Origin: Chloroflexota bacterium
Lineage (GTDB): Bacteria > Chloroflexota > Dehalococcoidia > DSTF01 > RBG-16-68-14
Length of the DNA: 64,000 nucleotides
NCBI GenBank assembly: GCA_003228685.1
Contig: QIFC01000123.1
Coordinates: forward strand, 1 to 64,000
Direction: 5' to 3'
A program made the translations under genes and the position numbers. The notes beneath the pieces were generated by a model. The model did no database searches, was not told where the DNA came from, and saw nothing but the letters and a program-made list of their open reading frames with translations. Positions 31,776-39,575 of this stretch are shown piece by piece (position 1 is the first letter of the stretch; the number at the start of each line of letters is the position of its first letter).

Positions 31776-32465
31776 ATGAAAGTCGTATTTCTAGAGAGCA
31801 TCGAAGGCACCGCCATCGTCGGCGACGTGAAGGAAGTCAAGAACGGCTTCGCGCGTAACTACTTGCTGCCGCGCGGCCTAGCCGCACCTGCCAAAGAGCC
31901 GTACCTGGAGCGAGCGCGGGCCGGCGCGGTGCGCGAAGCGCGCAAGCAGGAAGCGTTGGACAAGGACGCGACGGTGATCGCGGAACGGCTGGAAGGCGAA
32001 AAGATCACCATGATCGCCAGGGTCGGAGAGCAGGGCAAGCTTTACGGTTCCATCACGAGCGTCCACATCGCCGAGGAAGTCACCAAGCTGATCGGCCACG
32101 AAGAGCCGTTCGACCACCGCAAGGTGCTGCTGCCTGAGGCGATTAAGGAGGTCGGCGTGCAGCCCGTGCGCCTGCGCTTCACGCGAAACGTCGAGGCCGC
32201 TATCGAGGTCGAGGTGGTCGCGGAAGAACTCGAAGAGGACGATGTTCCGATCGATCCGGACGCCGATCCAGACGCTGAGTCGTCCGGCGACGAGACAGCG
32301 GAAGCTGATCCCGACGCTGACGAGTCGAGTTCGGGCGCCACTGAGGAAGCGTCAGAGGAGCCCAAGGCAGAACTGGAAAGAGAGTCCGCTGAGGACGCGG
32401 CGGCCTCCGGCGAAGCAGAGGCAGCAGACGAGCCTGCCGAGGACAGCGCCGAAGAAGAGTCCTAA
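31776..32465 (+). CDS. rplI: 50S ribosomal protein bL9 with acidic tail
   Basis: bL9 of 229 residues. Residues 1-150 are standard: MKVVFLESIEGTAIVGDVKEVKNGFARNYLLPRGLA (the N-terminal rRNA-binding domain signature), a long helix, and the C-terminal domain ending VEVVAEELEED. About 78 further residues follow, almost entirely Asp, Glu, Ala and Ser with no basic cluster. The acidic tail is unusual for bL9 and would be flexible on the ribosome surface. GAGGAG just upstream serves as Shine-Dalgarno. The gene precedes dnaB, a common order in bacteria. Confidence 0.94.
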   Translation: MKVVFLESIEGTAIVGDVKEVKNGFARNYLLPRGLAAPAKEPYLERARAGAVREARKQEALDKDATVIAERLEGEKITMIARVGEQGKLYGSITSVHIAEEVTKLIGHEEPFDHRKVLLPEAIKEVGVQPVRLRFTRNVEAAIEVEVVAEELEEDDVPIDPDADPDAESSGDETAEADPDADESSSGATEEASEEPKAELERESAEDAAASGEAEAADEPAEDSAEEES

Positions 32466-32581
32466 TAGGACGCGCGAGCCGGCGGGCTTCGCAGGAACCC
32501 TAAGCCAGCAACGCGCCCGGCCGGGAAGGGCCAAGCGCTTCAATACGGACCCAGTCAGATTGCGCATGGAGGCCGCGTCGC

Positions 32582-33964
32582 ATGGTCACGAGCGATACGA
32601 AGGTCGTTCCCTCGGATGTCGACGCGGAAGAAGCGGTCCTGGCGTCTATTCTTGTCGATAAAGAAGCGATATTCAAGGTTCAGACTGAGGTAGATCCCAG
32701 GGACTTCTACAGGGACACAAACCGCTTCGTCTACGAAGCATGCCTCGCCTTGGTGGAGAGAGAAGAAACGATAGACCAGGTCATGGTCGCCCACGAGCTT
32801 TCGCGGAAGCATCAGCTCGAGGATGTCGGTGGACCAGCCTTTCTTTCGAAGATCATTGCTGAGCTGCCCACACCGATCGGCGTCGAGCACTACGCTCGTC
32901 TGGTTCGCCGCGACTCCATCTACCGCAACCTGATCGGAATGACTGAACAGATCAAGAACATGGCCTACACAGCTGGACCCGAGCTAAGTGCCGTCCTCGA
33001 CCGCGCTCAGGACCTGATCATGTCTCTTCGGACGTCCGACCAGAAAGGTGATTTCGAGCACGTCCGAAACCTGCTCGAAGAGTACCTGGACGCACCCGGC
33101 ATCGATGCCCCTAACGCGAACCTGCTCCATCAAATTCGCACCGGCTTCGTCGATCTCGACACGCTGCTTGGTGGCCTCAAGCGGGCAGACCTGGTGATCG
33201 TGGCCGCTAGGCCGAGCATAGGCAAGACCAGCCTCGCCCTCAACATCGCTCGCAATGCCGCTATTGGCCAAGATGCCCGCGTTGCGATTTTCAGCCTGGA
33301 GATGGCGGCGGCTCAGCTCGCTCAGAGAATGCTGGCAAGTGAATCCGGCCTCGACTCGACACGATTGCGCCTCGGTGAACACACGGAACCCGAGGAGCAG
33401 AAGATGCTGGGTGCCGTGGGGGTGTTAGCCGGGGCGGAGGTCTACATTGATGACACGGCCGTCCAGAGCATTGCGGAGATCCGCGCAAAGGCTCACAGGT
33501 TGCATCGCGAACATCCTCTAGACATGATCATCGTCGATTATTTGCAACTGATCCATGGCGGTAGCAACAGGGGCGAAAGTCGCGTGAACGAAGTGAGTGA
33601 GATCTCCCGCTTGCTCAAAGGCCTGGCGCGCGAGTTGGACGTTGTCGTAATAGCGTGCTCACAGCTCTCACGAGCGCCGGAACAGCGCACGCCGCACGTG
33701 CCGATGCTGAGCGACTTGCGTGAAAGTGGCAGCATCGAGCAGGACGCTGATATCGTCGCCTTCATCTATCGCGAGGAGATGTACGTCACCGAGGAAGAAT
33801 GGCAGCGCATCTATCCCAACAAGCACTATCCGGAAGGCATCGCGCAGATCATCATCGCGAAAAACCGCAACGGCCCAACGGGTGTCGTCAACCTCCGGTT
33901 CCGCAAGGAATTCACCCGTTTCGAGGACCTCGACCTGCGGCAATCAGAGACGGTGTATGGCTAG
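32582..33964 (+). CDS. dnaB: Replicative DNA helicase
   Basis: Hexameric replicative helicase DnaB of 460 residues. The N-terminal helical domain (about 10-110) begins PSDVDAEEAVLASILVD. The RecA-like ATPase domain starts near residue 190 with TGFVDLDTLLGGLKRADLVIVAARPSIGKTSLALN; Walker A has Ser where most DnaBs have Gly-Met. FSLEMAAAQLAQRMLASE, DMIIVDYLQLIHG (Walker B) and LSDLRESGSIEQDADIVAFIYR follow. The C-terminus is short. ATG 32582 follows the rplI end by 116 bases. The next gene begins at the base after this stop codon, and its product is a loader-like ATPase. Confidence 0.95.
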   Translation: MVTSDTKVVPSDVDAEEAVLASILVDKEAIFKVQTEVDPRDFYRDTNRFVYEACLALVEREETIDQVMVAHELSRKHQLEDVGGPAFLSKIIAELPTPIGVEHYARLVRRDSIYRNLIGMTEQIKNMAYTAGPELSAVLDRAQDLIMSLRTSDQKGDFEHVRNLLEEYLDAPGIDAPNANLLHQIRTGFVDLDTLLGGLKRADLVIVAARPSIGKTSLALNIARNAAIGQDARVAIFSLEMAAAQLAQRMLASESGLDSTRLRLGEHTEPEEQKMLGAVGVLAGAEVYIDDTAVQSIAEIRAKAHRLHREHPLDMIIVDYLQLIHGGSNRGESRVNEVSEISRLLKGLARELDVVVIACSQLSRAPEQRTPHVPMLSDLRESGSIEQDADIVAFIYREEMYVTEEEWQRIYPNKHYPEGIAQIIIAKNRNGPTGVVNLRFRKEFTRFEDLDLRQSETVYG

Positions 33965-35389
33965 ATGCGCAAACTGAGAGATCTCATTGAGCAGCGCGGC
34001 GAATTAGCGTCCCAGTTGCCTTCGTTCCTCAGTCTGGAGGCAGACCTCGATCAGGATGTCTGCAATGAATGCCACGGCGCGAATTTCGTAAGGCTTGATG
34101 TTCCCCGTGAACACCCGGACTTTGGCAAGGCCGTCCAGTGCCGCTGCGTCGATACAGAGAGCCATCAAGAGCGGACGGACCGGCTCCAGCGCTACAGCAA
34201 TATCGGCCCGCTCACGCGCCTGACCTTCGACAACTTGATCGCGCGCGGGCGCAGCTCCGACCCGCGCGACCAGGCGCACTTCCAGCGCTGCGTGGAGGAC
34301 GCGCAGGCCTTCGCGAAAGACCCGCAGGGCTGGCTCGTGCTCGTCGGCGCGTCCGGTTCCGGCAAGACGCACATCGCGGCCGCCATCACTAATCGCTGCT
34401 TGGAACTCGGGACGCCGGCGCTGTTCGTCGTCGTGCCGGATCTGCTAGACCATCTGCGCGCCGCCTACCGGCCCGACGCCGAGGTGAGCTACGATCAGCT
34501 CTTCGAGCAGGTCCGCACCGCGCCCGTCCTCGTCCTCGACGACTTAGGTACGCACAGCGCCACGCCCTGGGCCGAAGAGAAGCTCTACCAACTCATCAAC
34601 CATCGGTACAACGCCCGCCTGCCGACCGTCGTGACGACGAACAAGCCGTTGCGCAAGCTCGATGACCGCCTGCGGACGCGCCTGGGCGACCCGTCGCTCT
34701 CGCAGCCGCACGCCGATCCGATCTCGACCGTCCATCTCTTGGAGGAGCGCCGGCCGCTCGAAGACCTGGGCATGAACATGATCGGGCTGCCCATGATCCA
34801 AGAGATGACGTTCGAGTCGTTCGATCTGACCGACTTCCGCTCGCCACGTGACCAGACCCAGCGCGAGCAGGCGTATCGAGCCGCTCTCGACTTCGCGGAC
34901 AACCCCGATGGCTGGATGGTACTGCTGGGCGGGCGCGCGCGCGACCGCACCCACCTGGCCGCCGCGATCGCCAACCGGCGGCGGATGTCCGGCGAACTGC
35001 CGGTCTACGTGCAGATATCCGACTTTCTCGATTCGCTCCGGCGCACGATCAACGACGATGATCAACGGGACTTCGACCGGATTAAGAGGACAGCGCGTGA
35101 CTGCCCGTTCCTGATCCTGGAGGATCTAGAGGTCGGCATGCGCAGCGACTGGGTAAGAGATCAGTTATTCCAGACGCTCAACCCGCGTTGCCTGGCGCGG
35201 CTCCCTACCGTCATCACGACGCCGCACACGCTCACGAAGCTGGTGACCGATCCGGGTTGGGAACGGCTCGCGCGGTTGCTCACGGACCCGCGTTTTTCGT
35301 CGGAGATCGTGGTTGGCGAGACGCCGCAGGAGGAGGAAGTCGCGCAGCCGAAGAGGCGTGCCGCCAAGCGATCTGGCAGGGGCACGTAG
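33965..35389 (+). CDS. Tandem DnaC-like AAA+ protein, probable helicase loader
   Basis: Protein of 474 residues with two IstB/DnaC-like AAA+ modules. An N-terminal region includes a Cys cluster (VCNECHGANF with QCRC), which could bind zinc. Module 1 (about 65-265) has intact Walker A GASGSGKTH and Walker B VLVLDDLG. Module 2 (about 280-450) keeps the fold outline (DFADNPDGWMVLLGG, FLILEDLE) but its Walker A is GGRARDRTH, lacking the Gly-Lys needed for ATP binding. ATG 33965 directly follows dnaB, so the pair is translationally coupled and the product most likely loads DnaB at the origin or forks. A transposition ATPase is less likely because no transposase gene is near. The C-terminal tail is Lys/Arg-rich. 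Confidence 0.8.
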   Translation: MRKLRDLIEQRGELASQLPSFLSLEADLDQDVCNECHGANFVRLDVPREHPDFGKAVQCRCVDTESHQERTDRLQRYSNIGPLTRLTFDNLIARGRSSDPRDQAHFQRCVEDAQAFAKDPQGWLVLVGASGSGKTHIAAAITNRCLELGTPALFVVVPDLLDHLRAAYRPDAEVSYDQLFEQVRTAPVLVLDDLGTHSATPWAEEKLYQLINHRYNARLPTVVTTNKPLRKLDDRLRTRLGDPSLSQPHADPISTVHLLEERRPLEDLGMNMIGLPMIQEMTFESFDLTDFRSPRDQTQREQAYRAALDFADNPDGWMVLLGGRARDRTHLAAAIANRRRMSGELPVYVQISDFLDSLRRTINDDDQRDFDRIKRTARDCPFLILEDLEVGMRSDWVRDQLFQTLNPRCLARLPTVITTPHTLTKLVTDPGWERLARLLTDPRFSSEIVVGETPQEEEVAQPKRRAAKRSGRGT

Positions 35390-35406
35390 GCGTTCCATGG
35401 AGGCGT

Positions 35407-35439
35407 GGTACCGCGCTGTACACAATGCGGCGCGGTACC
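35407..35439 (+). terminator. Terminator-like hairpin after the dnaB operon
   Basis: GGTACCGCGC (35407-35416) pairs perfectly with GCGCGGTACC (35430-35439) around a 13-base loop, just after the loader-like gene. No T-run follows; the next promoter starts 15 bases downstream. Confidence 0.5.
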
Positions 35440-35453
35440 GAAGCGCACATTTC

Positions 35454-35482
35454 TTGACATTCGGCTGAGCGTCTCTTAGAAT
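35454..35482 (+). promoter_or_regulatory. Consensus sigma70-like promoter
   Basis: TTGACA (35454-35459), exactly 17-base spacer, TAGAAT (35477-35482). Transcription should start near 35489 for the small zinc-ribbon gene at 35555. Confidence 0.8.
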
Positions 35483-35554
35483 CCCGCCGTGGCGTTCGGC
35501 CTGACCTGGTGGCAGGTTCTTCCATGAATATGGCAGTTCCAAGGAGGGACAGGG

Positions 35555-35842
35555 GTGTTTGAGGACAAGACCATCGCATGCAAAGACTGCGGAGAGGACT
35601 TCCTGTTTACCGCGGGTGAGCAGGGCTTCTATTTGGAGAAGGGGTTGCTCAACGAACCGCAACGTTGCGCGCCCTGCCGCGAAAAGCGTCGTGCGGAACG
35701 CTCGGAGAGTGCCCGGCAAGAAACGACGGTCGTTTGCGCGGACTGCGGCATTGAGACGACGGTGCCGTTCGTGCCGCGCCTCAACCGGCCGGTCTACTGC
35801 AACGAGTGTTTCCAGAAAGAGCGGACGGGAGCCCCCGTCTAA
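35555..35842 (+). CDS. Small double zinc-ribbon protein
   Basis: Cytoplasmic protein of 95 residues in the zinc-ribbon family often annotated as probable zinc-binding domain. The first ribbon is CKDCGEDFLFTAGEQGFYLEKG then NEPQRCAPCR. The second is CADCGIETTVPFVPRLNRP then YCNECF. Each has two C-x-x-C pairs, so two zinc ions are expected. The FTAGEQ-x-FY-x-E-K-G pattern is the family hallmark. Homologues are common in Chloroflexota and other bacteria and may bind nucleic acid or RNA polymerase; function is not established. It has the best promoter in this region and an AAGGAGG Shine-Dalgarno, which suggests high expression. Confidence 0.85.
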   Translation: MFEDKTIACKDCGEDFLFTAGEQGFYLEKGLLNEPQRCAPCREKRRAERSESARQETTVVCADCGIETTVPFVPRLNRPVYCNECFQKERTGAPV

Positions 35843-35863
35843 GGCGGAACGCTGCGCCAGCGC

Positions 35864-36556
35864 TTACGTCTTGGCGCTCTCGGGCGCATCCACCGGATGG
35901 CCGGCTACCCAATCGCCGCCACCGTCCGCCCAGATCTCCTTCTTCCAGATCGGAACCGTCTCCTTAATCCGGTCGACCGCGAAGTGACACGCCTCGAACG
36001 CCTCGCGCCGGTGCGCGGAAGAGACGGCAACCAGCAGGCTCGTCTCGCCGACCTTGAGCAGGCCCGTACGGTGGTGAACGCCGATGCCGGTGATGTCGAA
36101 CCGCTTCCGCACTTCGTCGCCCACCTCTCGTAGCTTCTTCTCAGCGAGCGACTCATGGGCTTCGTACTCCAGGGCGCGCACGGCCCGGCCTTCGTTGTTG
36201 TTCCGGGCGACGCCATAGAAGAGCGTTACGGCGCCGCTTTCGTCGGCTCGGACGGCGTCTGTCAGGCGCTGCGGGTCCAGCTCCTCCTCCGTCACCAGGA
36301 ACAGGCCGGTGCTCCCACCACTCACGGGCGGGATCAGCGCGACCTCGTCGCCGTCCTTGAGCTGGTGGTCCGTCGGTACGTACTCGTCGGCTACGGCGCA
36401 GACCAGCGTCGCCAAGTACGGCACGACGACCGGGTAGCGTGCCCCTAGCTCGTCACGTAGCTGGTCGACAGTCGATCCATCGGCGAGTTCCATTGTGACC
36501 TCTCGTTTGCCCACGAGGTCGTGGAGTCCGGCGAACAGGCTGATGTTGACCTTCAT
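35864..36556 (-). CDS. moaE: MoaD-MoaE fusion, molybdopterin synthase
   Basis: A fused molybdopterin synthase of about 230 residues. Residues 1-85 are a MoaD-type ubiquitin fold, MKVNISLFAGLHDLVGK to IPPVSGG. MoaD needs a free C-terminal Gly-Gly; here SGG continues straight into STGLFLVTEEELDP, so the carrier tail is internal and would need cleavage or another mode of thiocarboxylation. Residues 86-230 are MoaE with LFYGVARNNNEGRAVRALEYEAHE, GVHHRTGLLKVGE, AHRREAFEACHFAVDRIKE and VPIWKKE, where the Lys residues form the active site. Start ATG 36556 begins MKVNIS; a longer frame from 36622 has no MoaD similarity. It makes molybdopterin for enzymes such as the AOR protein at 56727, although AOR uses tungsten. 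Confidence 0.9.
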   Translation of the reverse strand: MKVNISLFAGLHDLVGKREVTMELADGSTVDQLRDELGARYPVVVPYLATLVCAVADEYVPTDHQLKDGDEVALIPPVSGGSTGLFLVTEEELDPQRLTDAVRADESGAVTLFYGVARNNNEGRAVRALEYEAHESLAEKKLREVGDEVRKRFDITGIGVHHRTGLLKVGETSLLVAVSSAHRREAFEACHFAVDRIKETVPIWKKEIWADGGGDWVAGHPVDAPESAKT

Positions 36557-36591
36557 TACCGAAGCCTCAAATGGAATGCGGAATCTGATGT

Positions 36592-36622
36592 AGTATACAA
36601 AAGCGGCTGCGCGGCTGTCCAA
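36592..36622 (-). promoter_or_regulatory. Promoter of the moaD-moaE fusion gene
   Basis: On the minus strand TTGGAC (36617-36622), 19-base spacer, TG-TATACT extended -10 (36592-36597). The leader is about 30 bases. Confidence 0.55.
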
Positions 36623-36691
36623 AGGATTGGCCCCCGCTCTAAGCTGAGAGTCCTACTCAAGCAGGGATGCTGGTCACGTTGGAGGTGTTGG

Positions 36692-37384
36692 GTGGTAGGG
36701 AGGCTGGGCCATGCGGTCCTTGAATTCGTATTTCCGTCTCGTTGTGTAGGATGCGCGCGTAGCGGCTCCTTCCTTTGTGACGCCTGCATCGATGAACTGC
36801 CGCGGGCGGATGCGCCGCGCTGCTGGCGCTGCTGGCGTCCGCAGAGCAGGTTCGACTTGTGCCCGGAGTGCCATGCGGCCCCGCCGCCGTTCGAGAGTCT
36901 GCGCTCCGCGTTCGTGTATCAGGGCACAGTGCGCCAGTTGGTCCGCGGCCTCAAGTATCGAGGCATGACCGCCCTCGCCGAGCCGATGGCCGCCCTGCTG
37001 GCGGAGGCGGCGCTCGAGTTCGATATGGAAGCAGACTTGATCGTGCCGGTGCCACTGTCCGGTCTCCGGCACCGGACGCGTGGCTACAACCAAGCCTCGG
37101 AGCTGGCAACGCACCTAGGCCGAGAACTCGACGCGCCGATGCGCCCGCGGGCCCTGGAGCGCGTGCGGCACACGCCGCCGCAGGCGCGAAGCGCGGATGC
37201 GGCCCAGCGCCGGCGCAACGTGCAAGGAGCGTTCCGCTCCGAGGATCCAGCGGTCGAGGGCAATCGTATCCTGCTGGTGGATGACGTTACGACCACAGGT
37301 GCGACGTTGGCCGCCTGCGCGGACGCGCTCGACCGCGCGGGCGCGCAGTCAGTCTCGTGCCTGACGTTCGCTACGGAGGACTGA
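36692..37384 (+). CDS. comF: ComF-family phosphoribosyltransferase
   Basis: ComF-type protein of 230 residues, linked to DNA uptake in naturally competent bacteria. The N-terminal zinc finger has FPSRCVGCARSGSFLCDAC and CWRCW with CPEC (four C-x-x-C pairs). The phosphoribosyltransferase domain has LKYRGMTALAEPMA, PVPLSGLRHRTRGYNQASELA and the PRPP loop NRILLVDDVTTTGATLAAC. GTG 36692 was chosen because GGAGG (36681-36685) lies six bases upstream and homologues begin just before the FP-x-RC motif; the frame is open further upstream through the divergent moaD gene. No other competence gene is in the window. Confidence 0.9.
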   Translation: MVGRLGHAVLEFVFPSRCVGCARSGSFLCDACIDELPRADAPRCWRCWRPQSRFDLCPECHAAPPPFESLRSAFVYQGTVRQLVRGLKYRGMTALAEPMAALLAEAALEFDMEADLIVPVPLSGLRHRTRGYNQASELATHLGRELDAPMRPRALERVRHTPPQARSADAAQRRRNVQGAFRSEDPAVEGNRILLVDDVTTTGATLAACADALDRAGAQSVSCLTFATED

Positions 37385-37461
37385 TTGGTTAGCCCAGTAG
37401 GCGTAACTTGTCGTATTATGACGCTGACATTCGCGTTATGTCTTAAAGGGGGAAGAGCGGT

Positions 37462-38955
37462 ATGAGCCGCGACGGGCGTAGATTCGACTCGCGTTCAGAG
37501 GCCAGGCGCCCAGGTGTGGCGTCTGAGGGTGCGCACGCCTTGAGGCGTGGCGGCTCGCCGCTAATCCTCGCGATCGTTGTCGCTCTGCTGGCGGCCGCTC
37601 TGCTCGTCTTCGCATACGACAGCTCGGCGCCCGAGACGGCAGACGCTGCCGGAACGGGGCCTGGCATGGCGCTCCAGTTCTACCCCAACACGCAGAAGAC
37701 GGGCACTCCCTGTACGGGTCAGTGCGTGGGAACGATCGGCGAGACGTCGAGCATCGACGTCATAACGAATCCCGCGCCACCGAGCGGCTTCAGCGCCTAT
37801 AAGATTGTCATTGAGTACTCGGGCGTAAAGCTGGTCGACCAGGCTGGGGTCGATGAGAACGAGAATCCGTTTTGCAGCCCCCTACTGATCTTGCGCAGCA
37901 ATGTTCCGGAGACGCCATCATCGCCGGGGAGGTACGAGTTCTCCTGCAGCAATTTCGATCCGCAGTACACGGGTAGGATGTTGAACATTCAATTCGTGTG
38001 TAATACAAGTTCGACGCAGGGGTTCGTCAACCTCTTGGCTGGTCTGCCGAGCGGCACTGTCTATATGAACCACACGCATACACACATCCCTAAGCTGATG
38101 CCGATCAAGGAGCCGGACTTAATCACCATCAACTGCGCGACGCCGACGCCGGTGCCGACGGACACGCCGGTGCCGACGGACACGCCGGTGCCGACGGACA
38201 CGCCGGTGCCGACGGACACGCCGGTGCCGACGGACACGCGGGTGCCGTCAGACACGCCCGTGCCGTCAGACACGCCGGTGGGCACACCCGACGAAACGCC
38301 GGAAACACCGCCTTCGCCGACCGGGACGTCCGTACCGACAGACACGCTGACGCCGACGGCAACGTGGACGCAGGTGCCCACGTGGACGCCTGAGCCAACG
38401 TGGACGCCTGAGCCGACATGGACGCCTGGCGGTTCGCCGACCGTGACGCCGACCCAATCGAGGAATACGCCGACGCCGACGCCAACCGGTTCCACGAGCA
38501 CGCCCACCGTGACGCCGTCGCCGGGCGGTCCCTCACCGACGCCGACGGTGACGTCCACGCCGGGTGGGCCGACTTCCACCCCCGGCGGGCCGACGTCCAC
38601 CCCCGGCGGGCCGACATCAACGCCATCGACCGGCACGCCCGACCCGGCAACGTCGACGCCTGGCACGCCGGGGACCACGCCTACGTCTGACGTCCTCGGT
38701 ACAAGCCAGCCGCCAGGTGGCACGCCAACACCGCCGGGCGGCGGCGTGGTCGGACTGCCTGACTCCGGCAGCGGCATCGGGCCGGCAAGCGGTGGCGCCT
38801 TCATCGCGACGTTCATGGGCTTGGGCGTCGCCTTCGCGGGAGTGATTGTGTGGCGTTCAGGACGTCTCGCGCTCTTCGGCGCGCTAGGCCGTCCCAGCGA
38901 GTTCCGCCCAGCTTGGCGCCGGGCGCCGCTGTCCAGGCGCGGCCCGCCCGGGTAG
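37462..38955 (+). CDS. Secreted cohesin-like protein with Thr/Pro repeats and LPxxG tail
   Basis: Exported protein of 497 residues. The signal/anchor segment is at about residues 33-58, after a long Arg-rich n-region. Residues 65-215 form a beta-rich domain (SSIDVITNPAPPSGFSAYKIVIEYSGVKLVD) resembling cohesin or cohesin-like domains of Chloroflexota, with six Cys. A low-complexity region of about 220 residues follows, made of Thr/Pro units including five exact PVPTDT repeats and three GGPTSTP units. The C-terminus has GLPDSGSG, a hydrophobic stretch (FIATFMGLGVAFAGVIVW) and an Arg-rich end, the plan of LPxTG-type sortase substrates, here with LPDSG. It may display dockerin proteins at the surface; that pairing is inference. 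No sortase gene is in the window. Confidence 0.75.
   Translation: MSRDGRRFDSRSEARRPGVASEGAHALRRGGSPLILAIVVALLAAALLVFAYDSSAPETADAAGTGPGMALQFYPNTQKTGTPCTGQCVGTIGETSSIDVITNPAPPSGFSAYKIVIEYSGVKLVDQAGVDENENPFCSPLLILRSNVPETPSSPGRYEFSCSNFDPQYTGRMLNIQFVCNTSSTQGFVNLLAGLPSGTVYMNHTHTHIPKLMPIKEPDLITINCATPTPVPTDTPVPTDTPVPTDTPVPTDTPVPTDTRVPSDTPVPSDTPVGTPDETPETPPSPTGTSVPTDTLTPTATWTQVPTWTPEPTWTPEPTWTPGGSPTVTPTQSRNTPTPTPTGSTSTPTVTPSPGGPSPTPTVTSTPGGPTSTPGGPTSTPGGPTSTPSTGTPDPATSTPGTPGTTPTSDVLGTSQPPGGTPTPPGGGVVGLPDSGSGIGPASGGAFIATFMGLGVAFAGVIVWRSGRLALFGALGRPSEFRPAWRRAPLSRRGPPG
38149..38274. repeat. 18-bp tandem repeat in the Thr/Pro region
   Basis: Seven units of 18 bases encode PVPTDT five times exactly, then RVPSDT and PVPSDT. 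The first five units (38149-38238) are identical at DNA level, so copy number may vary by slippage. Confidence 0.9.
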
Positions 38956-38974
38956 CGGGCAGGCATCCTGCCCG
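38942..38974 (+). terminator. Overlapping hairpins at the cohesin-like gene 3' end
   Basis: GCCCGC (38942-38947) pairs with GCGGGC (38955-38960), and CGGGCAGG (38956-38963) pairs with CCTGCCCG (38967-38974). The two share 38956-38960 and cannot both form. The stop codon lies in the first loop. Confidence 0.55.
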
Positions 38975-38985
38975 GCCAGCTCCGT

Positions 38986-39014
38986 TTGCCGTGCGCCCCG
39001 CGCTGTTCTAGAAT
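38986..39014 (+). promoter_or_regulatory. Promoter of the hpf-pfkB operon
   Basis: TTGCCG (38986-38991), 17-base spacer, TAGAAT (39009-39014). Transcription would begin near 39021, only about 12 bases before ATG 39033. Confidence 0.7.
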
Positions 39015-39032
39015 TTGATCGCGGAGGCCATC

Positions 39033-39575
39033 ATGGAAATTAAGGTGAGAGGCAAGCACTTCAGCGTACCCGAGCATGTGGAGGAGCGAGCCCAGACGAA
39101 GTTCCAGCATTTGGAGCACTACCTTCCCTTGCTCAAAGACGGCACGTGCGATGTCGATCTGTCGCATGAGAAGGCAAAGGAGCCGGACCGCCGCTTCACG
39201 GTCCATGTCAACGTAAGCGCCCACGGCGTCCATCTCCAGGCGACCGGTCACGCTGAACAGCCGGAGTCGGCGATCGATCATGCCGCTCACGTGCTCACGA
39301 GGCAGGCGCAGCGCCAGAAGGACCGCCTCTACCGCCATGGCCGGCGTGGAGAGGAAGAGGCCAAGCCCGCACCGGAAGCCGGCGTGTCGCCTGGGCGGCC
39401 CGCCCGGGTCAAGCGGTTCGTCATGAAGCCCATGACCGTGGCCGAAGCGATGGAGCAGATCGAAGCGCTGGGGCACAGCTTCTACGTCTTCCATCACGCA
39501 AACGAAGAGCGGGTCGCCGTGCTCTATCGGCGCCATGCCGGCGGCTACGGGCTCATCCTGCCGGAGCTGCCGTGA
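39033..39575 (+). CDS. hpf: Ribosome hibernation promoting factor, long form
   Basis: HPF/RaiA protein of 180 residues. The N-terminal domain (MEIKVRGKHFSVPEHVEERAQTKFQHLEHYL, with DVDLSHEKAKEPDRRFTVHVNVSAHG) binds the 30S decoding region. After a polar linker, the C-terminal domain (VKRFVMKPMTVAEAMEQIEALGHSFYVFHHANEERVAVLYRRHAGGYGLILP) is that of long HPF, which dimerises 70S ribosomes into inactive 100S particles. ATG 39033 has GGAGG five bases upstream. The stop overlaps the next start in GTGA, so the kinase gene is translationally coupled, an unusual partner for hpf. Confidence 0.93.
   Translation: MEIKVRGKHFSVPEHVEERAQTKFQHLEHYLPLLKDGTCDVDLSHEKAKEPDRRFTVHVNVSAHGVHLQATGHAEQPESAIDHAAHVLTRQAQRQKDRLYRHGRRGEEEAKPAPEAGVSPGRPARVKRFVMKPMTVAEAMEQIEALGHSFYVFHHANEERVAVLYRRHAGGYGLILPELP

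Noticed and set aside
36521-36691. Upstream extension of comF
   Set aside because: It lies over the divergent moaD start and promoter, and GTG 36692 has a well-placed GGAGG.
38149-38274. Regular 18-bp repeats considered as a CRISPR array
   Set aside because: There are no spacers; the units are contiguous codons of a Thr/Pro repeat in a secreted protein.
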